64,000 bases of DNA from G965233625 sp965233625 (GTDB taxonomy: Bacteria; Planctomycetota; Planctomycetia; Pirellulales; Pirellulaceae): the NCBI GenBank assembly GCA_965233625.1, contig OZ247499.1, forward strand, positions 2,170,001 through 2,234,000, written 5' to 3'. Shown here one piece after another: positions 8,099 to 17,391 of the stretch. A program made the translations under genes and the position numbers. The notes beneath the pieces were generated by a model. It saw only the letters and a list, made by a program, of their open reading frames with translations. It was not told the origin of the DNA and did no database searches. The stretch's first letter is position 1; the number at the start of each line of letters is the position of its first letter.

Positions 8099-9625
8099 TT
8101 ACCCGTTGTCCCGGATGTAATCGGCGACGAGTGACTGCGGCGGAACGACTTCGAAGTTAGGTCCGTAGAGGCCGGGGTAATGCTGGCTGCCACAGAGCAC
8201 GTAAGCTTCAGCGGCGCTGCGTAGTCCGAACTGGGTGCCAACGACAAACGGCGTCAGATAGACCTGCAGCTGAATGCTGTTGCTGTTGGTCTGATGTCCG
8301 ATGGTGATCCGCTTAAAGCGGGAAGACAGCTCGGCCTCGAACTGCTTACGGATCTCGATCTGGGCTTCCGTGCTTCCATACGGAATGAGCAGATACGCCG
8401 TGAGCGTTGCGCCCACGCCAAAAGGTTCGTCAATGCGGCCAGCGAACAGCATCGTCGGGCTAGCCTTTCCAAACAGCAGGTCAACGTAGTGGTCGATGTC
8501 ACCGCTGATCGCCTCGAAGATCGACTGCTCATCACCTAGCGACTCGCGCAACGTGTCGAGATAGACCTGCGCAATCCTCTCGCCACTTAACCGGCGGAAC
8601 AGCTCTTCCATCGGCTTGGGATCGGTGAGTTCCGCAGACTGCTGCAACTCCTGATTCAATGCGGCTTCGAACTTTTTGACGAACGCCTTGCCGCACGCTG
8701 ACCGGCTAGACACCTGCAGGCGGGTAGCCAGCCGGTCCCAGTTTTCGCCGGGCGTTTCGCTGGGCAGAAAAATGGTCTGCTCCGCTGACCGGCGCCCTGA
8801 AAGCTGCTGCGCCTTCCGCACCCGTTCCGTCAGCAACACTCCAACGGCGTCAATCCGGGCCATACGGCGGCGGACGTTATCTTCGATCTTGTCAGCAGTG
8901 TTCAGGCACAACCGCCGGGCTTCCGCTACCGGCTTGCGGAGCAGCGTGTCGAGTTCGCCTTTCGCAATCGAGACCACACGTTCAAAGCCGAGCGAACGCA
9001 ATTCGCGCAAGATCATGTCACGCGTGAGCGGAGGCAGCAGGCCCGGTTCCTGCTCCGCATCCAGAATGAACTGGCAGATTTTTTCGAGCCGGTCTGTGTC
9101 CTGCGCTATCAGCGTGGCGGGACGCTCAAACGCCCACTTGGCTGCAGTCGCCCGCAGTCCGTCAGCAAGCGCCTGCCCGGCGGCAATCGAATGCCGTGGG
9201 AGGTCTTCGTTGAAGTGGCGGATCGATTCCGCCAGCGGGCTAAACGCCTCATCTGTCGCTGAGGCAATCTCTTCAAACGGGCCGGTGCGGTTACGAAGAT
9301 GTTCAAGCACCTTGCCACTGTTTCCCGCGACTTCCTTTAGCGGCAGGGCAGCCCGTAGCGCCGACTGGTAATCGGCGGCTAAACGGTCGACAACTTCTGC
9401 GGGCTCCGAGAGGGAAATCTGCGGGTTCCCTTGGATACGGCCCGTCAACTCTGGTTTCACCGCCTCCTGGTAGAATTCGCAGGCAAATTCGCCCAGCAGG
9501 TCACGTTTCGCGACTTCTCCAAACGAAGCCGTCGCGGCTCTCGGGGGCGCCTTGTCGAGGTTGACCCCGTAGGGCCGTAGCCCGTTCGGGCCACCGTTCG
9601 AATTTGCTGAGTGGTCTGTAGACAT
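8099..9625 (-). CDS. Large hypothetical protein paired with tubulin-like GTPase
   Basis: A 508-aa protein, probably cytoplasmic: no signal peptide or membrane helix. Residues ~1-40 are Pro/Asn-rich and disordered, the middle (~45-330) is strongly helical and charged, and the last ~150 residues are mixed alpha/beta. No nucleotide-binding or metal motif is evident. The ATG at 9625 follows GGAG by 8 bases. It lies directly upstream of the tubulin-like gene with a 62-bp gap, so it may be a filament-binding adaptor. I do not recognise the family. Confidence 0.65.
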   Translation of the reverse strand: MSTDHSANSNGGPNGLRPYGVNLDKAPPRAATASFGEVAKRDLLGEFACEFYQEAVKPELTGRIQGNPQISLSEPAEVVDRLAADYQSALRAALPLKEVAGNSGKVLEHLRNRTGPFEEIASATDEAFSPLAESIRHFNEDLPRHSIAAGQALADGLRATAAKWAFERPATLIAQDTDRLEKICQFILDAEQEPGLLPPLTRDMILRELRSLGFERVVSIAKGELDTLLRKPVAEARRLCLNTADKIEDNVRRRMARIDAVGVLLTERVRKAQQLSGRRSAEQTIFLPSETPGENWDRLATRLQVSSRSACGKAFVKKFEAALNQELQQSAELTDPKPMEELFRRLSGERIAQVYLDTLRESLGDEQSIFEAISGDIDHYVDLLFGKASPTMLFAGRIDEPFGVGATLTAYLLIPYGSTEAQIEIRKQFEAELSSRFKRITIGHQTNSNSIQLQVYLTPFVVGTQFGLRSAAEAYVLCGSQHYPGLYGPNFEVVPPQSLVADYIRDNG

Positions 9626-9643
9626 GCGGAGGTCTCCTGCTGG

Positions 9644-10153
9644 TTAGGGCGTAAAGGTGACGCTTGAAGCGGGGGAGATGCTGGTCGGGTCTGATGACTC
9701 CGAACTGTTCAACTGATAAATGATCGCAATGACAACGAGCGCGACGGCCGAGATCGAAATCACGCCACCCAGGATGACGCCAGCTGCCTTACGCCTGCTT
9801 TCGCTGACGGCCGCTTCATAGGCCTCGGCGGACATCTCCCGGACGCGTTCCATCGTCGGCATTTCGCCTTCGCTGCCGGGGATCAGGTTGCACGATTGTT
9901 CGCGCAGCAGGGCCGCTGCCTCTTCAGGGTCCGCTTTACCAGAACCAACAGTCTCAATGAAAACATCTGCCGCGGAACGCTCAGATCCGATGACCGCATC
10001 GGCCTCCTGTTCGGCGATCTCCGACGCCCGCGACTTGCCCGTGGCGGCGATCTTTAGCCCCCAGGCGACCGTTGCGACAACAGCAAGGCCAGCCAGAAGT
10101 GCAACTACAAGTGTCCAGTACACGGAGAACCTCTCTTTCGAAAAAAATCTCAT
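9644..10153 (-). CDS. Membrane protein with two membrane helices, first gene of operon
   Basis: About 169 aa from the ATG at 10153; a longer frame to 10261 exists but runs into the divergent promoter region. One membrane helix lies near the N-terminus (about 10-32, YWTLVVALLAGLAVVATVAWGL) and a second near the C-terminus (about 128-150, VILGGVISISAVALVVIAIIY). Between them is an acidic helical domain of ~95 residues. It is the promoter-proximal gene of the minus-strand operon and would bring two helices and a soluble loop to the membrane complex. No ribosome-binding site is obvious. Family unknown. Confidence 0.6.
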   Translation of the reverse strand: MRFFSKERFSVYWTLVVALLAGLAVVATVAWGLKIAATGKSRASEIAEQEADAVIGSERSAADVFIETVGSGKADPEEAAALLREQSCNLIPGSEGEMPTMERVREMSAEAYEAAVSESRRKAAGVILGGVISISAVALVVIAIIYQLNSSESSDPTSISPASSVTFTP

Positions 10154-10438
10154 AAATATGCTGCGGCGAAGTGCATGCAGTTTTGCGGGAAGAGGACCAG
10201 AATTCGGCCGCAATGCCTTAAACACCGCGAATTCCTTCCCAATGCCCCTGTCGCAGATCACACAAAGATTGTGCGAAGAAAAATCCTATTTTCAGAAATT
10301 CTTTGCGATTGATGTATTAACCCAATGTGAATGAGATTCCGCGTCTGGAATTAACGATTGAAAACCGTCGCCATCGCCGTGTACATTGAAACGGCGTGTC
10401 GCCAGAAGGTCTTCACTTCAGCAGAAGGGATCGAATCG
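10154..10438. promoter_or_regulatory. Divergent intergenic region between tubulin operon and sigma-factor operon
   Basis: A ~285-bp gap separates the divergent starts at 10153 and 10439. It is more AT-rich than its surroundings, especially around 10270-10320. Promoters of both operons must lie here or close by, so the tubulin-VWA-VirD4 genes and the ECF sigma/kinase/CHAT genes may be co-regulated. I could not name specific -35/-10 boxes with confidence. Confidence 0.4.
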
Positions 10439-11161
10439 ATGCCGGACACCATGCAGATCGAAACGTGGCGTGCTCAGCTTAGATCGGGCGACTCAGCCAT
10501 CCGCAACAAAGCAGCGACCGAAGTGTTCGAGTGCTATATGGGGCGGCTTGCCAGTGAGATCCGCCAGCTGCTGGGGCGTCGCGTTGCGCAGCGGGTTGGC
10601 GTCAGCGAAATTGCGCAGAGCGCATTCGCAAGGTTCTTTCACCGCTTGGGCAGTGGGAAGGAAGACGACCGCGCTTTCTATGCGGTACTACTGCGGATCG
10701 CCACCCGGCGAACGGTCACCCGTCTGCGTCGCCATCTTGGACCTAAGCGCGATGTAAAACGCGATCAAACCTTTGAGGACGAAGAGCACGGTCTACAACC
10801 GAAGCTGCGTCGTGCTGAGAAGCTGAAGCGAACTTACCGGCGGAAAGAATGTAATACCGATGGTGAAGTGAAACCCGTTGAGCCGGAAAAGTACGACCCG
10901 GCTTGGTTGCAGCGGCCGGAAGTTCTCATGCAATTGCTAAACGGCGCCACTCAGGAAGAGGTCGCAACCGTCGCTGAAATGCTGCAACACCTGACGAGAC
11001 GGTCCAGGCACGGGGAAGATTTGCTGCTGGTGGCTTTCCGCAGAATCGAAGGGTTTTCCGTCGATGAAATTGCGGAGGAACTGGATTGCCAGCCCTGGAG
11101 GGTGCGGACGATGATCCAGCTCATCGAGAAACGATGGAAGCTGTGGGCCAGGGAGAACTAA
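10439..11161 (+). CDS. ECF-type RNA polymerase sigma factor
   Basis: About 240 aa. Residues 1-90 match a region-2-like fold (AFARFFHRLG and FYAVLLRIATRRTVTRLRRH, the promoter-melting helix), and the C-terminal ~70 residues form a region-4 helix-turn-helix (FSVDEIAEELDCQPWRVRTMI). A charged linker of ~60 residues separates them, as in planctomycete ECF subfamilies tied to protein kinases. ATG 10439 has AGAAGGGA upstream; the longer frame from 10358 is less likely. It is the first gene of an operon with a transmembrane kinase and a CHAT protease, so it probably drives its own operon and perhaps the divergent tubulin operon when the kinase signals. Confidence 0.82.
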   Translation: MPDTMQIETWRAQLRSGDSAIRNKAATEVFECYMGRLASEIRQLLGRRVAQRVGVSEIAQSAFARFFHRLGSGKEDDRAFYAVLLRIATRRTVTRLRRHLGPKRDVKRDQTFEDEEHGLQPKLRRAEKLKRTYRRKECNTDGEVKPVEPEKYDPAWLQRPEVLMQLLNGATQEEVATVAEMLQHLTRRSRHGEDLLLVAFRRIEGFSVDEIAEELDCQPWRVRTMIQLIEKRWKLWAREN

Positions 11162-11213
11162 TTAAACCGGCCACAGAACTTACAGATTGATACTGTGTTG
11201 GAGGTTTGCTGGC

Positions 11214-13154
11214 ATGAGCACAACGCCGCGGCGAACAAACGAATCCGATGAAGAGTGGAGTGACATTCTGGACGTGACAGGAAGGTTCGACCGGGAATTC
11301 TCAGACTACATCCAAGGGCGACGCGAGGCTCCGCCAAGGATTGAAGTTTTTATCAGGGAGAATCAACTAGACACTCGTCGATGGCTTGCTGCACTGATCG
11401 GTCGGGAACTGGATCTGCAAAGAACCTATCTCGAAAACGTGACACCAAGGATTGAATATCTAGACAGATTTCCTGACTTTAGCACGGAGATTGATATGGC
11501 GTTTGAAAACGTTCAGTCCGGAGCGCCCACTGTGTCAAAGGCTAGTGATGATGCTTCAGACCTAAGAGTCCCGATTTCGCTTTGTACCAAAAACGGGCGA
11601 ACATACGAAATTAAGAGAGTGCTTGGACAAGGCGGTTTTTGCGTTGTTTATCTGGCACATGAAAAGGGAGATTCCAAACTTGTGGCTTTAAAGGTCGCGC
11701 GCGAAGACAAAGCCGACGTGTGGCGCACCGAAAGGGTCAAGCAGGAATTCGATCAAATGGTTGGGTTCGACGGGAAGCCGCATAAAAACATTGTCAAGTA
11801 TTTAAAGCTTGTTGAGGGAGTTACAGCACGCTTTGGCAACGCGGAACGCCGCGAGATTCCAGTCATGATTGTCATGGAATACGTACCTGGACTCACCCTG
11901 TATGAGACTCTTTCGGCTGGACCGCTTCACCCTTATCAGGCAGCGGACTACGCACTCGAAATTGCCTGGGCATGCTGGTTTCTACATTCAAAATTAGGCC
12001 TTATTCATCGAGATCTCAAACCAGGGAACATTATGCTGAATAAATCGCGCGGCCCAGTGTTGCTCGATTTCGGACTGGCATTGAAGACTTCTCGGGAACC
12101 TGCCTGTCGTAAAGAAGGCACTGAGGATTACATGTCACCCGAAGACCGTCGAGCCGATAGGTTCCCAGTATCTTCAAGGAATGATATCTATTCGTTGGGG
12201 AAAATAATCGTCGAGATGTTTTATGGGGAAAAACACCTTCCGAAGTCCAGTGATGGCAAAGGATATTCTAAGAATTTGCCATATGTCAGTGAGGATGCTT
12301 CCCGCGAGATCTGGCATATTTGCGCAACATGCCTTCACGAAGACTCCAGTGAAAGGTATCAGTCGGCGCAAGAGTTATGCAAAGATCTTGAAAAGTGGAT
12401 TAGCGAACATGGCTCTGGACGTCGCAGGAAAGTCATTCGACGTAGGGCTGTGATCATGGGAGCGCTTCTTGTAACGTGTTCCTTTCCTCTGGCGTCAATA
12501 TTGCTGTTGTCCAATGAGGACAACTCAGCTGTTCCTCTGAAAGTTCATGAGTGGCGCGCAGTTGTTGACTCGCCCGTCGGGCCAGACGGGAGTGTCGTCC
12601 CGCGAGGAAAGTTAGGCAAAGACTACTTTAACGTCAGGATTGAAGACCAGATCACAATCACGGCGGAAACGACCGCGCCCGCATATTGCTACTGGTTAGC
12701 ATTCGATCCCACAGGCGAAATGCACGAGTGCATGGAAAGCGATTCAAAAGATGGCACCACCAGGCCATACGACGCGAAGCCACTCGCCGGTACATCACAC
12801 GTAGGTCTATACACCTGCAGTCAAAAAGAAGGCTCGGGGATGCTGGTTTTCGCACTCGTCGGTTCGAAGGAGCGACTGGAGCCATTTGAAACCTGGAAAG
12901 CCAGTGCCAAAGTCGACTGGACACCGCCCGCCCGGTCTTCGTCTGGCAAACCTGGCCAGATCTATGTGGATGGGATCAATGGTGGTATCTACGATGCGGA
13001 ACACAGGCTAGAGGGAGCCAATCGCTATCCTGGAATCAAGCTCACCGGCGGACAGAAAATTGTCCGTTCTCTGGCCGCGCAACTTAAAGCCAGATCTGAG
13101 TTTGAATTTGTGCAGGTTGTGGGCTTCCAGGTTCAACCCAATGTGGGAGATTAG
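11214..13154 (+). CDS. Transmembrane serine/threonine protein kinase
   Basis: 646 aa from the ATG at 11214 (GGAGG 9 bases upstream). A ~120-residue N-terminal region precedes a complete eukaryotic-type kinase domain: Gly loop LGQGGFCVVY (~137-146), Lys160 in ALKVA, catalytic HRDLKPGN with Asp267, DFG with Asp285, and an activation segment ending in MSPED, the bacterial equivalent of the APE motif. One membrane helix (~415-440, VIMGALLVTCSFPLASILLL) leads to a ~200-residue extracytoplasmic domain. It would couple an outside signal to phosphorylation inside; the sigma factor and the CHAT protein are obvious candidate targets by position. Confidence 0.9.
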   Translation: MSTTPRRTNESDEEWSDILDVTGRFDREFSDYIQGRREAPPRIEVFIRENQLDTRRWLAALIGRELDLQRTYLENVTPRIEYLDRFPDFSTEIDMAFENVQSGAPTVSKASDDASDLRVPISLCTKNGRTYEIKRVLGQGGFCVVYLAHEKGDSKLVALKVAREDKADVWRTERVKQEFDQMVGFDGKPHKNIVKYLKLVEGVTARFGNAERREIPVMIVMEYVPGLTLYETLSAGPLHPYQAADYALEIAWACWFLHSKLGLIHRDLKPGNIMLNKSRGPVLLDFGLALKTSREPACRKEGTEDYMSPEDRRADRFPVSSRNDIYSLGKIIVEMFYGEKHLPKSSDGKGYSKNLPYVSEDASREIWHICATCLHEDSSERYQSAQELCKDLEKWISEHGSGRRRKVIRRRAVIMGALLVTCSFPLASILLLSNEDNSAVPLKVHEWRAVVDSPVGPDGSVVPRGKLGKDYFNVRIEDQITITAETTAPAYCYWLAFDPTGEMHECMESDSKDGTTRPYDAKPLAGTSHVGLYTCSQKEGSGMLVFALVGSKERLEPFETWKASAKVDWTPPARSSSGKPGQIYVDGINGGIYDAEHRLEGANRYPGIKLTGGQKIVRSLAAQLKARSEFEFVQVVGFQVQPNVGD

Positions 13155-13157
13155 GTC

Positions 13158-16100
13158 ATGAGGTGGAAATCGATCCGAATTGCTCTGACGATACGATTCT
13201 TGGTGGGCGTTCTAGTTGTCCCTGTCTTGGCCGAAGAGCCAGACACGACAGAGCTGTCTCTAAGGACGCAGGTTAAGTCACTGCAGGTACAAATGCAAAA
13301 CGCCGCCGCGAAGCACGACTACAAGCTGGCGGAGCGTCTAGCACAAAAAAGGCACGCCATTCATAAATCGATCGACGGCGCGGACTCCTGGAAAACCGTT
13401 GACGCTGAATGGGATCTTCGCACGAATAAAAAGCTCGCATCGCTTACCAAGTCAGACCTTGAATTATGGAAGACGGGCAAGCTGAAATTCGACGAAGCCA
13501 ATACGAGTTTTCAGAAGGGGCAATACGCGAAGGCGCTCGCAGACTACCGCGCTGCCCTACCCGTGTTTGAGAAAGTGCTGACTGAAAAAAGTCCCGAAAC
13601 CGCGTCGCTCTACGGCAATCTTGCATCCGTGTTGTTTGTCAACGGAAACCGTGATGACGCCACTAAATACTTGAGAAAAGCTACCGCGGCGCTTGCTGGT
13701 TCGGTCGGTAAGGAGCACCCGAACTCCATAACAGCGGCCAGCAACAGGGCGCGGCTTCTGTTGATAAGTGGAAAGACAAGCGAAGCGGCATCCATTGCTC
13801 TGGCAGCGAAGGCGCTAAGTCGCGAGAGTCTGGGGCAAAAACACCTCACAACGGCGCTTTGCTGCACAAGTCACGCTGCTGTGCTAGTTCGAATGGGAAA
13901 ATACGATGAGGGAATCAGAAGCCTGTTGGAGGCGATTGACATTTATTCGGACCTGGAAGGCAGCCACCAGACCGCTGAAGGGACAGCTTGGGGTGAACTC
14001 GGACTTGCCTATCAGAATAGCGGCAAGATCGCACTTGCAGTGAAAGCATATGAAAGGTCTTTGCAGCTTTTAGGGAACAGAGACCTCTATAAAAGATCAA
14101 CGGCGAAACGCAATCTAGTTGACGTATATCTACGGCAGGGTCGCAACAAGGAGGCTTTACACCACACGCTAGACAGTCTTGCAATTAGCGAGTTTCAGTT
14201 CGGTAAGGATCACGAAAAGGCCATGGTGAGCCGGTATGGGTTAGGCCGGTGTTATTTCGCAAACCGTAAACTACCAGAAGCTTTGAAAGAGGCGAAAACA
14301 TCGCTCGCCCACTTTAGACGCACGGGCAGAGACATGCTGACAGTAAAGGCTGCGATTCTGGCTGCCAACGTGTTGGATGGAATGGGACGCTATAAAGATG
14401 CTCTAGAATACTATGACGAAGCACTCAATCTACTACGTCGGGCCGTTCCAAAATCCCCTCTACACATCGGCAACTGTCGTTTCGCCCGTGGACGACACTT
14501 TGGACTTAGGGGAAATCGAAGCGAAGCGTTGCGGGAGTACACGGCCGGAATCGAGTCAATATCCAGGGTCGTAAAACCACACAATCCGATGCTGTTAAGA
14601 GCACGGTTTATGCTCGGAACGTTTTTCTTTCACCAGGGCGAATATCAGAAGTCAGCGGAAATCTTCCGCGAAGTCAACACGATGTATCTCGCTCGACGGC
14701 ACGAGTTGGCGACCGATCCCTTTGACCGCGGCGTCGCAGATTTGTTAAGTGAAAATGGTATTTATCTTGCTGCCGCTGAAGCGATTCTCGGCAATCGAGT
14801 TGCAGCATGGGACGCATTTGAAGTTTCGCTTGGCAGGGTTGCGGCGGATGAAATCGCGTGGAGGAATAGTACCGCACCCGAAATAGATAAGAAGCTACTT
14901 CAATGGCGTGAGCTTGCTGAGAAGGCAGAGACGGAAGTAGCGATTGAACGGCTAGACGGGTCGGACGAAGCAAATAACGCTCGTTTGGCGGGAGCCATGG
15001 CAACCTGGAAAGAAGCACTAGCAAAGATAAAAATGCTTGAAGGGCAACTACATGAAGCACATTCCTTGGCTTCCGCATCCTTCGAACTAAAGCGAATTCA
15101 GTCAGCCATACCTGAGCGTACTGCGATTGTTGGCTGGATTGATATCGCCAGGATGGCCGATGTTGAAGACCCGGATTCCACCGGGAAATACCTGGCGGTG
15201 ATCGTGCGCAGAACTGGCCTTCCGATCTGGGTCGATCTTGGAAAACACGGCTTAAACCAAGCTGATCACGACCAGATGCTGGAGCTAAGAAATTCGCTGG
15301 TGGTGGCGAGCGAATTCAGCAAATCAAAGTGGGAGAAGCTGGCAGAGAATCTCTCACAAAAACGTTTTCTTCCCCTCATGAAGTATTTGGAAGGAGATAA
15401 CAACGGCTTACCTCCAGTTAATCGGATTGTTGTGCTGCCTTCCAGCGCGACCAACGCGATCCCGCAGAGGCTGTTCGTGCCTCAAGACAGCGGAATCAAA
15501 GTCAGCCGCACGCCTTCGGGAACCGTATTCGCGTATCTTCAGCAGCGGAAGTCCAAGCCATCCGCGAAGAAGCTACTTGCTGTGGCGGATCCAGTATTCG
15601 ATAGTTCCGCGCCGCCGCTGCCGTTACACGGGCTGCTGGTGAAAGCGGTAATTGCTGGCTCAACTGCCGAACGAAGCGGCGTTGTCGCAGGCGACGTGCT
15701 GCTGTCGTACGCTGGCGTAACACTTAAAGCCAAGTCGCAACTGTTCCCCCTCGAAAACAAGCAACATCCTGAGAAAACTTTGCTGATCCAGGTCTGGCGA
15801 CAGGGAAAGGTGCGAGAATTTACCGTCGATCCCGGTCTGCTTGGCGTCTCCGTTTTTGACAAACCCGCGCCTCAGGCGCTAGCCAATCTGCAAAGGGGTA
15901 GAAAGCGAAACAAAGACACACGCGACGCCCCCCCACGTCTGATCGGAGCCAGGCTCGAGGCATTGAGTATTGCAGACCTGTTCGACGCAAGCACCGGTAT
16001 GATTGATATGCTACTGGACAAACAAGCGTCCGAGAAGAAACTCTCAGAGTTGGCACGGCGAGACGAATTATCAAGTTACGAGCACATCTTTATCGGCACA

Positions 16101-16706
16101 CATGGCGAGACCAACTTCAACGATGTGGACGATTCTGCGTTGCTGCTGGCGCATGAGGCGGATAGTAAGGTTTCCGAAAAGTTATCTTCCCAGAATTTGC
16201 TCATTGATGGACGGCTGACCGTCTCAGAAGTCCGTTCGTGGCGACTGAAGGCTTCTCTCGTCACATTGTCAGCTTGCGGTACGGGAGCCGGGCGGCAAGT
16301 GACCGGCGATGGAGCCTTAGGTTTTCAGCAGGCATTGTTAGGCGCAGGAGCGCGGTGTGTGTGCCTATCACTGTGGCAGGTTAACGACGCAGCTACAGCA
16401 CTTCTCATGCGCCGCTTTTACGGGAACATGGTTGGCCGCGCGGGGGCCGGCCCGATGGACAAGGCCGCCGCTCTATCGGAGGCTTCAGACTGGTTGCGAA
16501 ACCTGACGTGCCAGGAAGCGCTCGAGCTGTTTGACAGCCTGCCGGAGAAAGTCGATCTCAAGCTTAGCCGTGCGCCCGGCTTGAAATACCCTTCTAAAGC
16601 GCTCAAGTCTGCCACGTCGGAACTGAGGACGATGAAACCGACCGACAAACCCTATAAGCATCCTTTCTTCTGGGCAGCCTTTGTGCTGTCGGGCGACGCC
16701 CGCTAG
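13158..16706 (+). CDS. TPR-PDZ-CHAT caspase-like protease
   Basis: A 1182-aa protein. An N-terminal hydrophobic segment (~8-25) ending at VLAEE suggests a signal peptide. TPR repeats cover about 110-560 (e.g. GQYAKALADYRAALPVFEK). A CHAT domain occupies the C-terminal half, with a PDZ-like insert at about 822-895 (SGVVAGDVLLSYAGVTL). The caspase-type dyad is intact: His982 in FIGTHGE and Cys1040 in LSACGTGAGRQVTGD. CHAT proteases cleave specific partners and can drive cell-death responses. The start lies 3 bp after the kinase stop, so the two are co-translated. The substrate is unknown; nearby operon products are candidates. Confidence 0.88.
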   Translation: MRWKSIRIALTIRFLVGVLVVPVLAEEPDTTELSLRTQVKSLQVQMQNAAAKHDYKLAERLAQKRHAIHKSIDGADSWKTVDAEWDLRTNKKLASLTKSDLELWKTGKLKFDEANTSFQKGQYAKALADYRAALPVFEKVLTEKSPETASLYGNLASVLFVNGNRDDATKYLRKATAALAGSVGKEHPNSITAASNRARLLLISGKTSEAASIALAAKALSRESLGQKHLTTALCCTSHAAVLVRMGKYDEGIRSLLEAIDIYSDLEGSHQTAEGTAWGELGLAYQNSGKIALAVKAYERSLQLLGNRDLYKRSTAKRNLVDVYLRQGRNKEALHHTLDSLAISEFQFGKDHEKAMVSRYGLGRCYFANRKLPEALKEAKTSLAHFRRTGRDMLTVKAAILAANVLDGMGRYKDALEYYDEALNLLRRAVPKSPLHIGNCRFARGRHFGLRGNRSEALREYTAGIESISRVVKPHNPMLLRARFMLGTFFFHQGEYQKSAEIFREVNTMYLARRHELATDPFDRGVADLLSENGIYLAAAEAILGNRVAAWDAFEVSLGRVAADEIAWRNSTAPEIDKKLLQWRELAEKAETEVAIERLDGSDEANNARLAGAMATWKEALAKIKMLEGQLHEAHSLASASFELKRIQSAIPERTAIVGWIDIARMADVEDPDSTGKYLAVIVRRTGLPIWVDLGKHGLNQADHDQMLELRNSLVVASEFSKSKWEKLAENLSQKRFLPLMKYLEGDNNGLPPVNRIVVLPSSATNAIPQRLFVPQDSGIKVSRTPSGTVFAYLQQRKSKPSAKKLLAVADPVFDSSAPPLPLHGLLVKAVIAGSTAERSGVVAGDVLLSYAGVTLKAKSQLFPLENKQHPEKTLLIQVWRQGKVREFTVDPGLLGVSVFDKPAPQALANLQRGRKRNKDTRDAPPRLIGARLEALSIADLFDASTGMIDMLLDKQASEKKLSELARRDELSSYEHIFIGTHGETNFNDVDDSALLLAHEADSKVSEKLSSQNLLIDGRLTVSEVRSWRLKASLVTLSACGTGAGRQVTGDGALGFQQALLGAGARCVCLSLWQVNDAATALLMRRFYGNMVGRAGAGPMDKAAALSEASDWLRNLTCQEALELFDSLPEKVDLKLSRAPGLKYPSKALKSATSELRTMKPTDKPYKHPFFWAAFVLSGDAR

Positions 16707-16718
16707 ACAACAGACTAC

Positions 16719-17099
16719 TTATAGATACGGATCATAGTCATTGTCGGCTGCAAACTGGCCGAAATGATACGCTCGCTCGACTATGTTGGACGGGCAGTAT
16801 TCGATCGTGGCACGCACGGCTTTCATCATGCTGGCCGTGTTTTCGAACTGCTTTACGAGCCGGCTGATGTTCTCCGTCTGTTCTTCGGATATCGGCTCAT
16901 TGCGGGCTGGATCAACTTGCTCTGGGATCCGCCAGTCGTGAGATTGCGCCCAGAAGATCCGTTCAAGGGTTTCCGCGTTGTCGATTTCGCCTATTAACCA
17001 GCTCGTGCAAGTGTCTTTCATCCCGGTTGCGATGGCGGCGTATTGTTTATGAGGTATGACCGACGGATGCTGGTCACGGCTTTTGTGCTTGTCTGACAT
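16719..17099 (-). CDS. Hypothetical soluble protein
   Basis: About 126 aa from the ATG at 17099, which has AAAGGAG 7 bases upstream. A helical protein with several Trp and His (WLIGEIDNAETLERIFWAQ) and an acidic end; no signal, membrane helix or known motif. It faces and ends 12 bp from the CHAT gene (convergent), so it belongs to a different transcript. Role unknown. Confidence 0.55.
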   Translation of the reverse strand: MSDKHKSRDQHPSVIPHKQYAAIATGMKDTCTSWLIGEIDNAETLERIFWAQSHDWRIPEQVDPARNEPISEEQTENISRLVKQFENTASMMKAVRATIEYCPSNIVERAYHFGQFAADNDYDPYL

Positions 17100-17391
17100 G
17101 TACTGACTCCTTTCAGTGTTAAAAAGCGGACAATATCGCAAACGTTACGTGGGCGCAAGTCTTTTTTCGATAACACCTTTAGTGCGCGGACGAAGCCGCA
17201 CTTGCTGGCAGCGAGACTTTGAAACCGCTAGAATTTCCGACAAGGGCATGGTGCTTTCGGGATTTTGCAGGTATCGCCTGAATTGCACTCTATTCCGCTC
17301 ATAGAAACACAATCCATCCCACCGATGTTGGGGTTGTCTGCTAGATCCCTGGATCGCAAGTGGTTGCGAAATAATTGCCGTCGAGGCCACA

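Noticed and set aside
8676..9371. 231-codon plus-strand frame inside the tubulin-partner gene
   Set aside because: Ser/Arg-rich shadow of the minus-strand gene.
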